A DNA stretch of 64,000 bases from Streptomyces nymphaeiformis (lineage in GTDB: Bacteria > Actinomycetota > Actinomycetes > Streptomycetales > Streptomycetaceae). The stretch spans positions 423,001-487,000 of the forward strand of contig NZ_JACHJY010000010.1 in assembly GCF_014203895.1 (NCBI RefSeq), read 5' to 3'. The notes beneath the pieces are model-generated. The model saw only the letters and a list, made by a program, of their open reading frames with translations. It searched no databases and had not been told where the DNA came from. Positions 39,001-47,179 of the stretch are shown here, one piece after another. The translations under genes were made by a program, and so were the position numbers. The number at the start of each line of letters is the position of its first letter. Position 1 is the stretch's first letter.

Positions 39001-40728
39001 GCCGAGCGCGCCGAGATCGCCGGCGCCCCCGAGAACCTGCCGGAGGAGGACGCCGACGCCCCGCGCGTCGCGCTCCCCACCCTCCGCGAGGCGTACCGGG
39101 CCGCCTCCCAGGTGTACGAGAAGGTCGGCGTCGGCGCCGACCTGCGCGCCGAGCAGGCCCGCGCCGAGAGCGACGAGTCCGCCGCCCTCGCCGAGCTCGA
39201 CCGCCTCACCAACAAGGTCCGCACCCGCGCCGAACAGCTCCTGGAGTCCACCGACGGCGCCGACGGCCCCTCCCGCCAGGCGGCCGCCGCCCGCGCCGAG
39301 GCCCTGGTCCAGATGCTGGAGACCCGCGCCTCCGAGGCGAGCGAGAAGCTCGGCCGGCTCCGCGGCGAGGCCGAGCGCCTGGCCCCCGAGGACGGCGAGG
39401 CGCACACCGAACTGCCCGAGGAGCTGGTGCCCGCCGACGCCGAGCGGGCCCAGGGCCTGCTCCGTACCGCCACCACCGAACTCGCCACCCGCACCGACGC
39501 CCTGGAGGCGGCGCGGTCCGCCCACGCCGGACTGCTCCGGGACCACCGGGCCGCCGAGGACGCGGCCGGCGGCTTCGACGAGACGGCGGCCCTGCTGCGG
39601 GACCTGCTCCGCGACCACGCCGACGAGGAGCGGGAGGAGACCGAGCCGTACCCCGGCACCCTGGAGGAGGCCCGTACGACGGCCGCCGAGGCACGCCGCG
39701 CCCTGCGCGCCTGCACCGCCGAACTGTCCGCCGCCGACGCCTCCGTGCGCGAGGCGAGCGACATCCTCGTCCGGCACGCCAACTCCACCCGCTACGAGCA
39801 GGTCCGCACCCCCGCCCGTCAGCAGATCCGCGAACTGCCCGCCTCCGCGCTGCCCGAGCACGCCGCCAAGTGGGCCGAGGCCTTCGCGCCCCGGCTGCGG
39901 GTCCTCACCGACGAGCTGGAGCAGCTGGAGCGCAACCGGGGCTCGATCGTGGACCGGCTGCGCGGGCTCGTGGAGTCCTCGCTCGCGACGCTCCGCTCCG
40001 CCCAGCGGCTCTCCCGGCTCCCCGAGGGCCTCGGCGAGTGGTCGGGCCAGGAGTTCCTGCGGATCCGCTTCGAGGAGCCCGACCAGGCCACGCTCGCCGA
40101 GCGGCTCGGCGAAGTCGTCGACGAGGCGACCCGCGCCGCCGTCAAGAAGAACTCCGACCTGCGGCGCGACGGCATGTCCCTGCTCCTCAGGGGCGTCCAG
40201 GCCGCGCTCGAACCCAAGGGCGTCTCGGTCGAGATCCTCAAGCCGGACGCGGTGCTGCGCGCCGAACGGGTCCCCGTCGGTCAGATGGGCGACGTCTTCT
40301 CCGGCGGCCAGCTGCTCACCGCGGCCATCGCCCTGTACTGCACGATGGCGGCGCTCCGCTCCAACGACCGGGGCCGCGACAAGCACCGGCACGCGGGCAC
40401 GCTGTTCCTCGACAACCCGATCGGCCGCGCCAACGCCACGTACCTCCTGGAGCTCCAGCGGGCCGTGTCGGACGCGCTGGGCGTCCAGCTCCTCTACACG
40501 ACGGGCCTGTTCGACACGACCGCGCTCGCCGAGTTCCCGCTGGTGATCCGGCTGCGCAACGACGCGGACCTGCGGGCCGGACTGAAGTACATCAGCGTGG
40601 AGGAGCACCTGCGCCCCGGACTTCCGCAGCCCGCCGCGGAGGGGGAGACGATCCACGGCGAGATCACGGCGACGCGGATGTTCCGCCGGCACCAGTCCGA
40701 CGACGGCGCCCCGGCGGAGGACGCGTAG
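36061..40728 (+). CDS. SMC/MukB-like coiled-coil ATPase (MksB/JetC-like)
   Basis: 1555 residues. The N-terminal head has Walker A 'FLENGGGKS' (Lys69). Two very long Ala/Glu/Arg coiled coils (about 320-640 and 815-1290) flank a globular hinge-like block at about 646-813 ('GIPALPGWRYLAQAVDPADH'). The C-terminal head carries the ABC signature 'DVFSGGQLLTAAIAL' (Ser1414-Gln1417) and Walker B 'LFLDNPIGRANATYLLEL' with Asp1451. The residue after it, normally the catalytic Glu, is Asn1452. Length is like MukB. It is the last gene of the operon from 33047. A chromosome-organising or plasmid/phage-restricting complex is likely. No JetD/MksG nuclease gene lies next to it. Confidence 0.85.
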   Translation: MYELSRVRLYSIGPAGARYADTVLDLRGVGAPVPHPAPTQAEFFEEEPVGPPRRPAPAGVLFLENGGGKSVLLKLIFSVMLPGHRNTLGGASSGVLRKFLLADDCGHVALEWQHTLTGELVVVGKASEWRGRQVSNDPRKFAEAWYSFRPGPGLSLDNLPVAEATSVRPPVEGASGARGRRRTMKGFRDALTEAGKAYPHLEVVWEEIHDRWNEHLGDLGLDPELFRYQREMNADEGEAAGLFAVKKDSDFTDLLLRAVTDTRDTDGLADLVGGFGNKLGRRAELTAERDFTAGSVDLLGRIVEAAGTRAHAREVHAGAERRTRTLARRLSARAAEERGRAAELAQQVTSAGHAVAEAETARSRSSLIAAELAYRHASLALTAAEKGAAAQRRELTDARTLHSAWQAAEAVLRHRAAGDRSARVAAAIREAERDAAPALAARAKAAADLVRALAAAAEEGERHAAEEEERSTALQDASETAHRDATAAATETQRARSEAGHLRQRLAEVEQETAEAVRAGWLDDTAPDADPARAALAASDAEKTTVAAWDTAREAARTAAERAREAAGAESRAELAAARAADAAEAAGNAYDAERRAAESLASEERLAELLSLPSSGSPLPGQRAATASEAEAEEDAGPRAEAQGPLTVTEFDRYADELRGLLDQAVASAESRLFELRTAAADDSRILGALGDGGLLPPGPDVLATVEYLGEHGIPALPGWRYLAQAVDPADHARVLAARPELVDGVVITDPVSYGRAREVLGSAALLPRSAVAVGTAAALLAPVSAQERSEDTGVFLVPPNPAMHDEHAADEERHALRARATARDEEIRTLAGRLAGDRALASRIGAWRADCPFGMLAELASVATTARETAEAAAASLDEARAVRTEAEEAAAEAARLRDERQEAAQRARRAADALAGLAFRLRERSAWQAKLRELADDAAEAEARAQTCLERARAADEDRRAAQRAADDAHRTARALRAERAEIAGAPENLPEEDADAPRVALPTLREAYRAASQVYEKVGVGADLRAEQARAESDESAALAELDRLTNKVRTRAEQLLESTDGADGPSRQAAAARAEALVQMLETRASEASEKLGRLRGEAERLAPEDGEAHTELPEELVPADAERAQGLLRTATTELATRTDALEAARSAHAGLLRDHRAAEDAAGGFDETAALLRDLLRDHADEEREETEPYPGTLEEARTTAAEARRALRACTAELSAADASVREASDILVRHANSTRYEQVRTPARQQIRELPASALPEHAAKWAEAFAPRLRVLTDELEQLERNRGSIVDRLRGLVESSLATLRSAQRLSRLPEGLGEWSGQEFLRIRFEEPDQATLAERLGEVVDEATRAAVKKNSDLRRDGMSLLLRGVQAALEPKGVSVEILKPDAVLRAERVPVGQMGDVFSGGQLLTAAIALYCTMAALRSNDRGRDKHRHAGTLFLDNPIGRANATYLLELQRAVSDALGVQLLYTTGLFDTTALAEFPLVIRLRNDADLRAGLKYISVEEHLRPGLPQPAAEGETIHGEITATRMFRRHQSDDGAPAEDA

Positions 40729-40739
40729 CCCCGGCCTGA

Positions 40740-40793
40740 ACGACGGCGAACGGCCCGGCACCCTTTCGAGGGTGCCGGGCCGTTCGCCGTCGT
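40740..40793. terminator. Strong bidirectional hairpin terminator
   Basis: 24-bp perfect arms (40740-40763 and 40770-40793) with a TTTCGA loop, between the convergent SMC-like gene and the gene at 40800. Confidence 0.9.
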
Positions 40794-40799
40794 CGTTGT

Positions 40800-41168
40800 T
40801 CAGGCTGCTTCGGACAGCGGCGTCGTCTCCGCCCGGCTCTCCTCGCGTCGCGTCCGTATCGACGGACGGGCCGTGCTGCTCGGCTCCGACACCACGCCGT
40901 TGCGCTGACGCCACACCTGGCGGGTGATCCAGACGTCGAGGACGCTCCAGGTGGCCACGACCGTCGAGGCGACCGCGGTGATGGTCACCGGGAAGCCGAG
41001 CCAGGAGCCCGCGACCGTACTGAAGAAGGCCACCACGGCCTGGATGAGCGTCACCGACGTGATCATCACGGCCCGCACGGCGGCGTTGCGCACGGGGTCG
41101 GGCATCCGTCGTCGGCCCCGCTCCTCCTCCACCCACAACTGCCGCGCCGGCCGTGCCTCGTGTTCCAT
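40800..41168 (-). CDS. Small two-helix membrane protein
   Basis: 122 residues from ATG 41168. A basic N-terminus MEHEARPARQLWVEEERGRR precedes two hydrophobic helices: 'VRAVMITSVTLIQAVVAFFS' and 'FPVTITAVASTVVATWSVLD'. The C-terminus is basic then acidic. GTG 41189 is a possible alternative start. No family recognised. It converges on the SMC-like gene across a shared terminator, so a functional link is not implied. Confidence 0.7.
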   Translation of the reverse strand: MEHEARPARQLWVEEERGRRRMPDPVRNAAVRAVMITSVTLIQAVVAFFSTVAGSWLGFPVTITAVASTVVATWSVLDVWITRQVWRQRNGVVSEPSSTARPSIRTRREESRAETTPLSEAA

Positions 41169-41604
41169 TGTCCCGTCACTCCCCACCACTGAACGACCTC
41201 AGGGTTGGCTGCCCGTCTTGAGCGCCTTTACACGGACACAACCCTCCCCGTACTCATTGACGCACGAGAGAGGGAAAAGGTTTCGTCCGGGTGGGGATGA
41301 ACGCGGCCCGCGTCCCTGCGGAACGAACAGTTCCAGCCATCCGTGCAGGCCGGAGAAATGGCACACCATCAGGTGTCCTACGCCACAGTGGCCAATCCCA
41401 ACTCCAGCAATACCAGGACATCTCATGATCAAGACTCACTCGACAGGCTGAAAATCGCTCGGACACGCCTTCGGGATGGCCGTGATGCAGTAGTAGGCTC
41501 GCGCCGCCGTTTGTTGAAATCCAAGGTTGACGCCGCGTGTTGACGCCGGCCGTCACGAACGTGAAGGACCCCCGTGGCGCACGGGGGCCGAGCTGGGGGA
41601 GGCC
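41169..41604. other. Long intergenic region upstream of the conservon
   Basis: 436 bp, noticeably more A+T-rich than flanking genes around 41220-41470. It must hold the promoters for the small membrane protein and the cvn operon. TAGGCT at 41494-41499 is a possible -10 toward cvnA. A short open frame at 41343-41543 has no ribosome binding site or family and is not called. Confidence 0.45.
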
Positions 41605-44490
41605 ATGCGCTTTCGCGGGAAGTCCATCCGCAGGAAGATCGTGGCGTTGCTGCTCGTACCGCTCGTCTCCCTCACCGGACTGTGGGGTTTCGCCACGGTC
41701 CTGACGGGCCGCGAGGCCAACCAGCTCCTCGGCGTCCACTACATCGTCGACAAGGTCGGCTACCCCCTGGAGGACACCGCCCGGGTCATCCAGATCGAAC
41801 GCCGCCAGTCGCTCGTCTACCTCGCCGACCCCCGTGGCTCCGACGCCCTCGCCTCCCTGCGCGAGACCCGCCGCGCCACCGACCGGCAGATCGCCCGCAT
41901 CCGCGCCAACGCCGCCGACCCCAGCGTTCGCGAGGAGATGCGGCCCGTCACCAGCCAGCGGCTCAACTCCCTCCTCGACGCGCTCGACGGCCTCGCCTCG
42001 CTGCGCCGCTCCGTCGAGAACCGCGGCATCGGCCGCATGCAGGCCCTCGAGTTCTACAACCGGCTCGTCGACCCCTGCTACAGCTTCCTCATCACCCTCC
42101 ACGCCCTCGAGAACGTGGAGATGGACAAGCAGGGCCGCGCCCTCGTCGGCATCACGCGCGCGCGTGAACTGCTCTCCCGCGAGGACGCCCTCGTCCTCTC
42201 CGCGCTCGTCGCGGACCGCGTCACCTCCGAGGAGATCCGCGCGATCTCCGACCTCGTCGCCAACCGCGAGCAGTTCTACGAGGTCAACCTCGAACTCCTG
42301 CCCTCCGCCGAGCGCGAGCACTTCGAGAAGTACTGGCGCAGCCCCGACACCCAGCCGCTGCGCACCGCCGAGAACGCGATCATCGAAGAGGGCCCCACCG
42401 GCAGCCCGCGCGCCATCACCGCCGCACGCTGGCAGGACCAGGCGAGCCCCGTCCTCGACGCCCTCGCCCGCGAGAACACCGCCGCCGGCGACCGCTACCA
42501 GGAACGCGTCAAGCCCGCCGCGTACAGCGTCCTCCTCAAGGTCGGCATCGCCGGCGTCCTCGGCTTCCTCGCCCTGCTCGCCTCGATCGTCATCTCCGTC
42601 CGCATCGGCCGCCGCCTCATCCGCGACCTGCGCCGCCTGCAGAAGGAGGCCCAGGAGGTCTCCGGCGTCCGGCTGCCCAGCGTCATGCGCCGCCTCGCCG
42701 CCGGCGAGCAGGTCGACGTCGGCACCGAGGTGCCGCACCTGAAGTACGGGGAGGACGAGGTCGGCCAGGTCGGCCAGGCCCTCAACACCCTCCAGCGCGC
42801 CGCCGTCGAGGCCGCCGTCAAGCAGGCGGAACTCCGCCGCGGCGTCTCCGAGGTGTTCGTCAACCTCGCCCGCCGCAACCAGGTCCTGCTCCACCGTCAG
42901 CTGACCCTCCTCGACACCATGGAGCGGCGCACGGAGGACACCGACGAGCTGGCCGACCTCTTCCGCCTCGACCACCTCACCACCCGCATGCGCCGGCACG
43001 CCGAGGGCCTCGTCATCCTGTCCGGCGCCGCCCCCTCCCGCCAGTGGCGCAAGCCCGTCCAGCTCATGGACGTGGTCCGCGCCGCCGTCGCCGAGGTCGA
43101 GGACTACGAGCGGATCGAGGTGCGCCGGCTGCCCCGCCTCGGCGTGGGCGGCCCCGCCGTCGCGGACCTCACCCACCTCATCGCGGAACTCCTCGAGAAC
43201 GCCACGGTGTACTCGCCCCCGCACACCGCCGTCCAGGTCCTCGGCGAGCGCGTCGCCAACGGCTTCACCCTGGAGATCCACGACCGCGGCCTCGGCATGA
43301 ACCCCGACGCCCTGCTCGACGCCAACCTCCGGCTCGCCGAGACCCCCGAGTTCGAGCTCTCGGACACCGACCGGCTCGGCCTGTTCGTCGTCAGCCGGCT
43401 CGCCCAGCGCCAGAACGTCCGCGTCTCGCTCCAGACCTCCCCGTACGGAGGGACCACCGCGGTCGTCTTCATCCCGGCCGCGCTGCTCACCGACGCGCCC
43501 GAGACCCAGGGCGCCGGATTCCGGCTCGACCGCAAGACCCTGGAGCGCCCGGGCGGGACCGACGACGCGTCCACCGACGCAGCCCTGCCCCTCCGCAGGC
43601 CGGCCCTCACCAAGGTCCCCGACGTGACCGAGGCGCCCGGACCGCTGGACGGCCCCGTGGAGCTGGAGGCACCGCTCGGCACCGAGGACTTCGACGCCCT
43701 CCTCGACCGGTCCGCCGACCTCCTCGACAGCGACAGCGAGCGCGGCGGCCTCTTCCGGCCCCGCGACCGCCGCCGCAGCGGACTCGCGCCCGCCGGGGAG
43801 CAGCACGAGCAGGCCCCGGACCGGACCGCGGGCCGCGGCGACCAGGACGCGCCCGCCGACGGCACGCTCCCCGGCCCCGTACAGCTGCCGCGCCGCCGCA
43901 CCCCGACGCTCGTCGTGGACCACGGCCGCCGCCTCGACGAACCGGACGGCGCCCACGCGCAGCCCGACCGCGGGCACCCGCAGCCGGGCCGCGCCCACGC
44001 CCAGGCCGACCGCTCCCAGCCGCAGCCCGACCGCGCGCACCCGCAGGAGCACCGGACGGACTTCCCGCAGGACGACCGGCGCGGAACCAGGCACGGCGAC
44101 CGGCCGGGTCTCCCGCAGGGCGACGCGCGGGGCGTCCTGCCGGGGCCGGGCGCCGGTCCCGTCCTCGTCCCCGTACCGCCGGACGGTCCCGTACCGCCGG
44201 CGGGCCCGGACCCGTTCGGCGGCCTGCCGCGCCGCGTCCGCCAGGCCAGCCTCGCGCCCCAGCTGCGCGAGACCGAGGCCAAGGCCGGCCGGGGCGCGGG
44301 AAGCCGCACCGACACCCGTACGGGCACCACGGCTCCGTCCGACGGGCCCGACTCCTTCGAGCGCGACGCCGAGGAGGTACGCGCCCGCATGGCCGCCATG
44401 CAGCGCGGCTGGCAGCGCGGCCGGCGGGACACCACAGAGCCGGACGACCCGACAGCACAAGGAACGACACCCGAGGGGGACGGTCGATGA
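41605..44490 (+). CDS. cvnA: CvnA-type sensor histidine kinase-like protein
   Basis: 961 residues. It has an N-terminal membrane helix ('KIVALLLVPLVSLTGLWGFA'), an extracellular helical nitrate/nitrite-sensing-like domain (about 35-300), a second membrane helix ('VGIAGVLGFLALLASIVISV'), a HAMP-like linker, and 'FRLDHLTTRMRRHAEGLVIL' followed by an HATPase domain with 'AELLENATVYSPP' and 'HDRGLGMNP'. The tail of about 300 residues is disordered and includes five 7-residue units like RAHAQPD (about 43945-44055). CvnA proteins start conservons, membrane complexes proposed to work like G-protein-coupled systems. ATG 41605 was chosen; it overlaps cvnB by ATGA at the far end. Confidence 0.9.
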   Translation: MRFRGKSIRRKIVALLLVPLVSLTGLWGFATVLTGREANQLLGVHYIVDKVGYPLEDTARVIQIERRQSLVYLADPRGSDALASLRETRRATDRQIARIRANAADPSVREEMRPVTSQRLNSLLDALDGLASLRRSVENRGIGRMQALEFYNRLVDPCYSFLITLHALENVEMDKQGRALVGITRARELLSREDALVLSALVADRVTSEEIRAISDLVANREQFYEVNLELLPSAEREHFEKYWRSPDTQPLRTAENAIIEEGPTGSPRAITAARWQDQASPVLDALARENTAAGDRYQERVKPAAYSVLLKVGIAGVLGFLALLASIVISVRIGRRLIRDLRRLQKEAQEVSGVRLPSVMRRLAAGEQVDVGTEVPHLKYGEDEVGQVGQALNTLQRAAVEAAVKQAELRRGVSEVFVNLARRNQVLLHRQLTLLDTMERRTEDTDELADLFRLDHLTTRMRRHAEGLVILSGAAPSRQWRKPVQLMDVVRAAVAEVEDYERIEVRRLPRLGVGGPAVADLTHLIAELLENATVYSPPHTAVQVLGERVANGFTLEIHDRGLGMNPDALLDANLRLAETPEFELSDTDRLGLFVVSRLAQRQNVRVSLQTSPYGGTTAVVFIPAALLTDAPETQGAGFRLDRKTLERPGGTDDASTDAALPLRRPALTKVPDVTEAPGPLDGPVELEAPLGTEDFDALLDRSADLLDSDSERGGLFRPRDRRRSGLAPAGEQHEQAPDRTAGRGDQDAPADGTLPGPVQLPRRRTPTLVVDHGRRLDEPDGAHAQPDRGHPQPGRAHAQADRSQPQPDRAHPQEHRTDFPQDDRRGTRHGDRPGLPQGDARGVLPGPGAGPVLVPVPPDGPVPPAGPDPFGGLPRRVRQASLAPQLRETEAKAGRGAGSRTDTRTGTTAPSDGPDSFERDAEEVRARMAAMQRGWQRGRRDTTEPDDPTAQGTTPEGDGR

Positions 44491-44924
44491 CCGCACCGAA
44501 CGCCGCAGCACCCAGCACGACCTCCGGAAACGGCGAACTGAACTGGCTCCTCGACGAGCTCGTCCAGCGCGTCGGGTCCATCCGGAAGGCCCTGGTGCTC
44601 TCCAGCGACGGGCTTCCCACCGGTGCCTCCCAGGAGCTGACCCGCGAGGACGGCGAGCACCTGGCCGCCGTGGCCTCCGGCTTCCACAGCCTGGCCAAGG
44701 GCGTCGGCCGCCACTTCGAGGCGGGCAAGGTCCGCCAGACGGTCGTCGAGCTGGAGGACGCCTTCCTCTTCGTCACGGCCGCCGGCGACGGCAGCTGCCT
44801 GGCGGTGCTCGCGGACGCCGACTCGGACGTCGGCCAGGTCGCCTACGAGATGACGCTGATGGTGAAGCGGGTCGGGGCCCACCTCACGACGGCTCCCCGG
44901 ACCGGCCTGCCCTCGGGAGGGTGA
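44487..44924 (+). CDS. cvnB: CvnB roadblock/LC7-domain protein
   Basis: 145 residues; a roadblock/LC7 fold beginning 'LNWLLDELVQRVGSIRKALV' with 'LSSDGLPTGASQELTREDGE' and 'TAAGDGSCLAVLADADSDVG'. In conservons this protein is thought to act as a GTPase-regulating partner of CvnD. ATGA overlap with cvnA shows coupling. Confidence 0.94.
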   Translation: MTAPNAAAPSTTSGNGELNWLLDELVQRVGSIRKALVLSSDGLPTGASQELTREDGEHLAAVASGFHSLAKGVGRHFEAGKVRQTVVELEDAFLFVTAAGDGSCLAVLADADSDVGQVAYEMTLMVKRVGAHLTTAPRTGLPSGG

Positions 44925-44934
44925 GTGGGACGTC

Positions 44935-45360
44935 ATGAGTGACGAAGCCGAGCGCAGCCGGCGGGAGCCGGGCCCGACTCCCGGCCACCACCACTGGTTC
45001 GACGACGAGGCCGGGCCGGTGGTCCGTCCGTACGCGATGACCCGCGGACGGACGAGCGCCGCCACCCGCCACCGGCTCGACCTGATCGCGGTGGTCGTCC
45101 CCGAGCCCGCCGCCGACGACCCCGGCCGGGACCAGACGCTCTCCCCGGAACACGTGGAGATCGTCGAACGCTGCTCCGAGCAGCCCCAGTCGATCGCCGA
45201 GCTCGCCGCCGGACTCGACCTCCCCGTCGGGGTGGTCCGGGTCCTCGTCGGCGACCTCGTCGAGGACGAACTCGTCCATGTGACCCGCCCCGTTCCGCCG
45301 GCCGAGCTGCCGGACGTGAGCATCCTTCGCGAGGTGATCAATGGCCTTCGGGCGCTCTAG
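44935..45360 (+). CDS. cvnC: CvnC DUF742 protein
   Basis: 141 residues, DUF742: 'VVRPYAMTRGRTSAATRHRL' then a winged-helix-like 'IVERCSEQPQSIAELAAGLD' and 'LPVGVVRVLVGDLVEDELVH'. It starts 10 bp after the cvnB stop and its end overlaps the cvnD start by 20 bp. Role in the conservon complex is structural or regulatory; not known precisely. Confidence 0.93.
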   Translation: MSDEAERSRREPGPTPGHHHWFDDEAGPVVRPYAMTRGRTSAATRHRLDLIAVVVPEPAADDPGRDQTLSPEHVEIVERCSEQPQSIAELAAGLDLPVGVVRVLVGDLVEDELVHVTRPVPPAELPDVSILREVINGLRAL

Positions 45361-45946
45361 CCGCACCAAGCCGTTCGTCGAGCCGGTGACCCTGAAGATC
45401 CTCGTCGCGGGCGGGTTCGGGGTCGGCAAGACGACGCTGGTGGGCGCGGTCAGCGAGATCCGGCCCCTGCGGACCGAGGAGGTCCTCACCGAGGCCGGGC
45501 GGCCCGTCGACGACCTGCACGGCGTCGAGACCAAGACGACCACCACGGTCGCCATGGACTTCGGCCGGATCACCCTCCGTGAGGACCTCGTCCTCTACCT
45601 CTTCGGCACGCCCGGGCAGGACCGCTTCTGGTTCCTGTGGGACGAGCTGGCGCAGGGAGCCCTGGGCGCGATCGTCCTCGCGGACACCCGCCGCCTGGAG
45701 GACAGCTTCGCCGCCATCGACTACTTCGAGCGGCGCGGCATCCCGTTCACGGTGGCCGTCAACTGCTTCGAGGGCGCGCAGCGGTTCCCGGCGGAGAGCG
45801 TGCGCGGCGCGCTCGACCTCGACCCCGAGGTGGAGCTGCTGATGTGCGACGCCCGGGACCGCGAGTCCGTGAAGAACGTCCTCGTGGCGGTCGTCCAGCA
45901 CGCCCTCGTCCTCGCGGACCGCAGCCCCGCCGCCGTCACGACCTGA
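45341..45946 (+). CDS. cvnD: CvnD GTP-binding protein
   Basis: 201 residues of a small Ras-like GTPase: P-loop 'ILVAGGFGVGKTTLVGAVSE', the switch region with 'ETKTTTTVAMDFGRI', G3 'LYLFGTPGQDRFWFLWDELA', and a G4-like 'AVNCFEG' in place of NKxD. It is the terminal member of the cvnABCD set and interacts with CvnB in known conservons. It overlaps cvnC, so the four genes form one operon. Confidence 0.95.
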   Translation: MAFGRSSRTKPFVEPVTLKILVAGGFGVGKTTLVGAVSEIRPLRTEEVLTEAGRPVDDLHGVETKTTTTVAMDFGRITLREDLVLYLFGTPGQDRFWFLWDELAQGALGAIVLADTRRLEDSFAAIDYFERRGIPFTVAVNCFEGAQRFPAESVRGALDLDPEVELLMCDARDRESVKNVLVAVVQHALVLADRSPAAVTT

Positions 45947-45991
45947 CGGCGGGGGGCTCGGCGCCGGCCCCAGGGGCACCTCCCGGCGTGC

Positions 45992-47179
45992 CTACCGCAC
46001 CGCCACCACCGCCGAACCGTGCCCGAACAGGCCCTGGTTCGCGGTGATGCCGACCCTGGCCCCCGGCACCTGCCGGTCGCCCGCCGTGCCGCGCAGCTGC
46101 CAGGTCAGTTCGCAGACCTGGGCGATCGCCTGCGCGGGCACCGCCTCCCCGAAGGAGCCCAGGCCGCCGCTGGTGTTGACCGGTACGCGTCCCCCGAGGG
46201 CCGTGGCGCCGTCCCGCAGCAGCTTCGCGCCCTCGCCCGGCGCGCAGAGCCCGATGTCCTCGTACCACTCCAGCTCGAGCGCGGTGGACAGGTCGTACAC
46301 CTCGGCCAAGGACAGGTCCTCGGGCCCCACCCCCGCCTCCTCGTAGGCGGTGCGGGCGATCGAGGCGCGGAAGCCGAGCGGGGCGGGGGAGACGGCCGCC
46401 GCCGAGTCGGTCGCGATGTCGGGGAGGTCGAGCACCGCCTTGGGGTACGTGGGGGAGACGGTGGACACCGCCCGGACCCGGACCGGGTCGGGGTGCCCGT
46501 GCCGCCGCGCGAACTCCATGCTGGACAGCACGAGCGCGGCGCCTCCGTCCGAGGTCGCGCAGATGTCGAGGAGCCGCAGCGGATCGGCGACGACGGCCGA
46601 GGCCGCGACCTCCTCGGCGGTCACGCGCGCGCGGTAGCGGGCCAGCGGATTGAGCGCGCCGGCCGCCGCGTTCTTCACCTTCACCTGGGCGAAGTCCTCG
46701 ACCGTGTCGCCGTACAGCGCCATCCTGCGGCGCGCGTACAGCGCGAAGTACGCCGGGTTGGTCGCCCCGAGCACCCGGAACCGCAGCCAGTCCGGGTCGC
46801 CGGGCCTCTCGCCGCCGGCCGGGGCCAGGAACCCCTTCGGCGTCGAGTCCGCGCCCACGACCAGGACCACGTCGGCGAGCCCCGCCAGGATCTGGGCCCG
46901 GGCGGTCCCGATGGCCTGGGCGCCCGAGGCGCAGGCGGCGTACACGCTGGTGACCCGCGCCCCCTGCCAGCCGAGGGCCTGCGCGAAGGTCGCCCCCGCC
47001 ACGTACCCGGGGTAGCCGCACCGCATGGTGTCGGCGCCGACGACCGAGCCGATGTCGGACCACTCCAGACCGGCGTCGGCGAGCGCGGCGCGGGCGGCGG
47101 CCGTCCCGTACGAGACGAAGCTCCGGCCCCACTTGCCCCAGGGGTGCATCCCGGCCCCGAGCACGGCGATGTCGTTCAC
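45992..47179 (-). CDS. Thiolase-like lipid-transfer protein (Ltp-type)
   Basis: 395 residues of the thiolase fold. The nucleophile position Cys83 is present in 'SVYAACASGAQAIGTARAQI'. The usual GHP histidine motif is replaced by 'NTSGGLGSFGEAVPAQAI', and the C-terminal CxG cysteine by 'LFGHGSAVVAV'. This pattern, with a partner DUF35 gene overlapping by GTGA, fits the Ltp2-type retro-aldolases that cleave side chains of steroid-like acyl-CoAs, rather than a true thiolase (inference from family knowledge). GTG 47179 was chosen for the overlap. The operon is preceded by the palindrome at 47665-47681. Confidence 0.85.
   Translation of the reverse strand: MNDIAVLGAGMHPWGKWGRSFVSYGTAAARAALADAGLEWSDIGSVVGADTMRCGYPGYVAGATFAQALGWQGARVTSVYAACASGAQAIGTARAQILAGLADVVLVVGADSTPKGFLAPAGGERPGDPDWLRFRVLGATNPAYFALYARRRMALYGDTVEDFAQVKVKNAAAGALNPLARYRARVTAEEVAASAVVADPLRLLDICATSDGGAALVLSSMEFARRHGHPDPVRVRAVSTVSPTYPKAVLDLPDIATDSAAAVSPAPLGFRASIARTAYEEAGVGPEDLSLAEVYDLSTALELEWYEDIGLCAPGEGAKLLRDGATALGGRVPVNTSGGLGSFGEAVPAQAIAQVCELTWQLRGTAGDRQVPGARVGITANQGLFGHGSAVVAVR

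Noticed and set aside
36061..40728. Complete Wadjet defence system
   Set aside because: No TOPRIM nuclease gene (JetD/MksG) lies in the operon or beside it, so only a condensin-like core can be claimed.
35929..41136. A 1735-codon open frame on the minus strand
   Set aside because: It mirrors the SMC-like ATPase gene; the Gly/Ala/Val-rich translation is a product of third-position GC bias.
41343..41543. A 66-codon open frame upstream of the conservon
   Set aside because: No ribosome binding site, no family and weak codon bias; better explained as promoter-region DNA.
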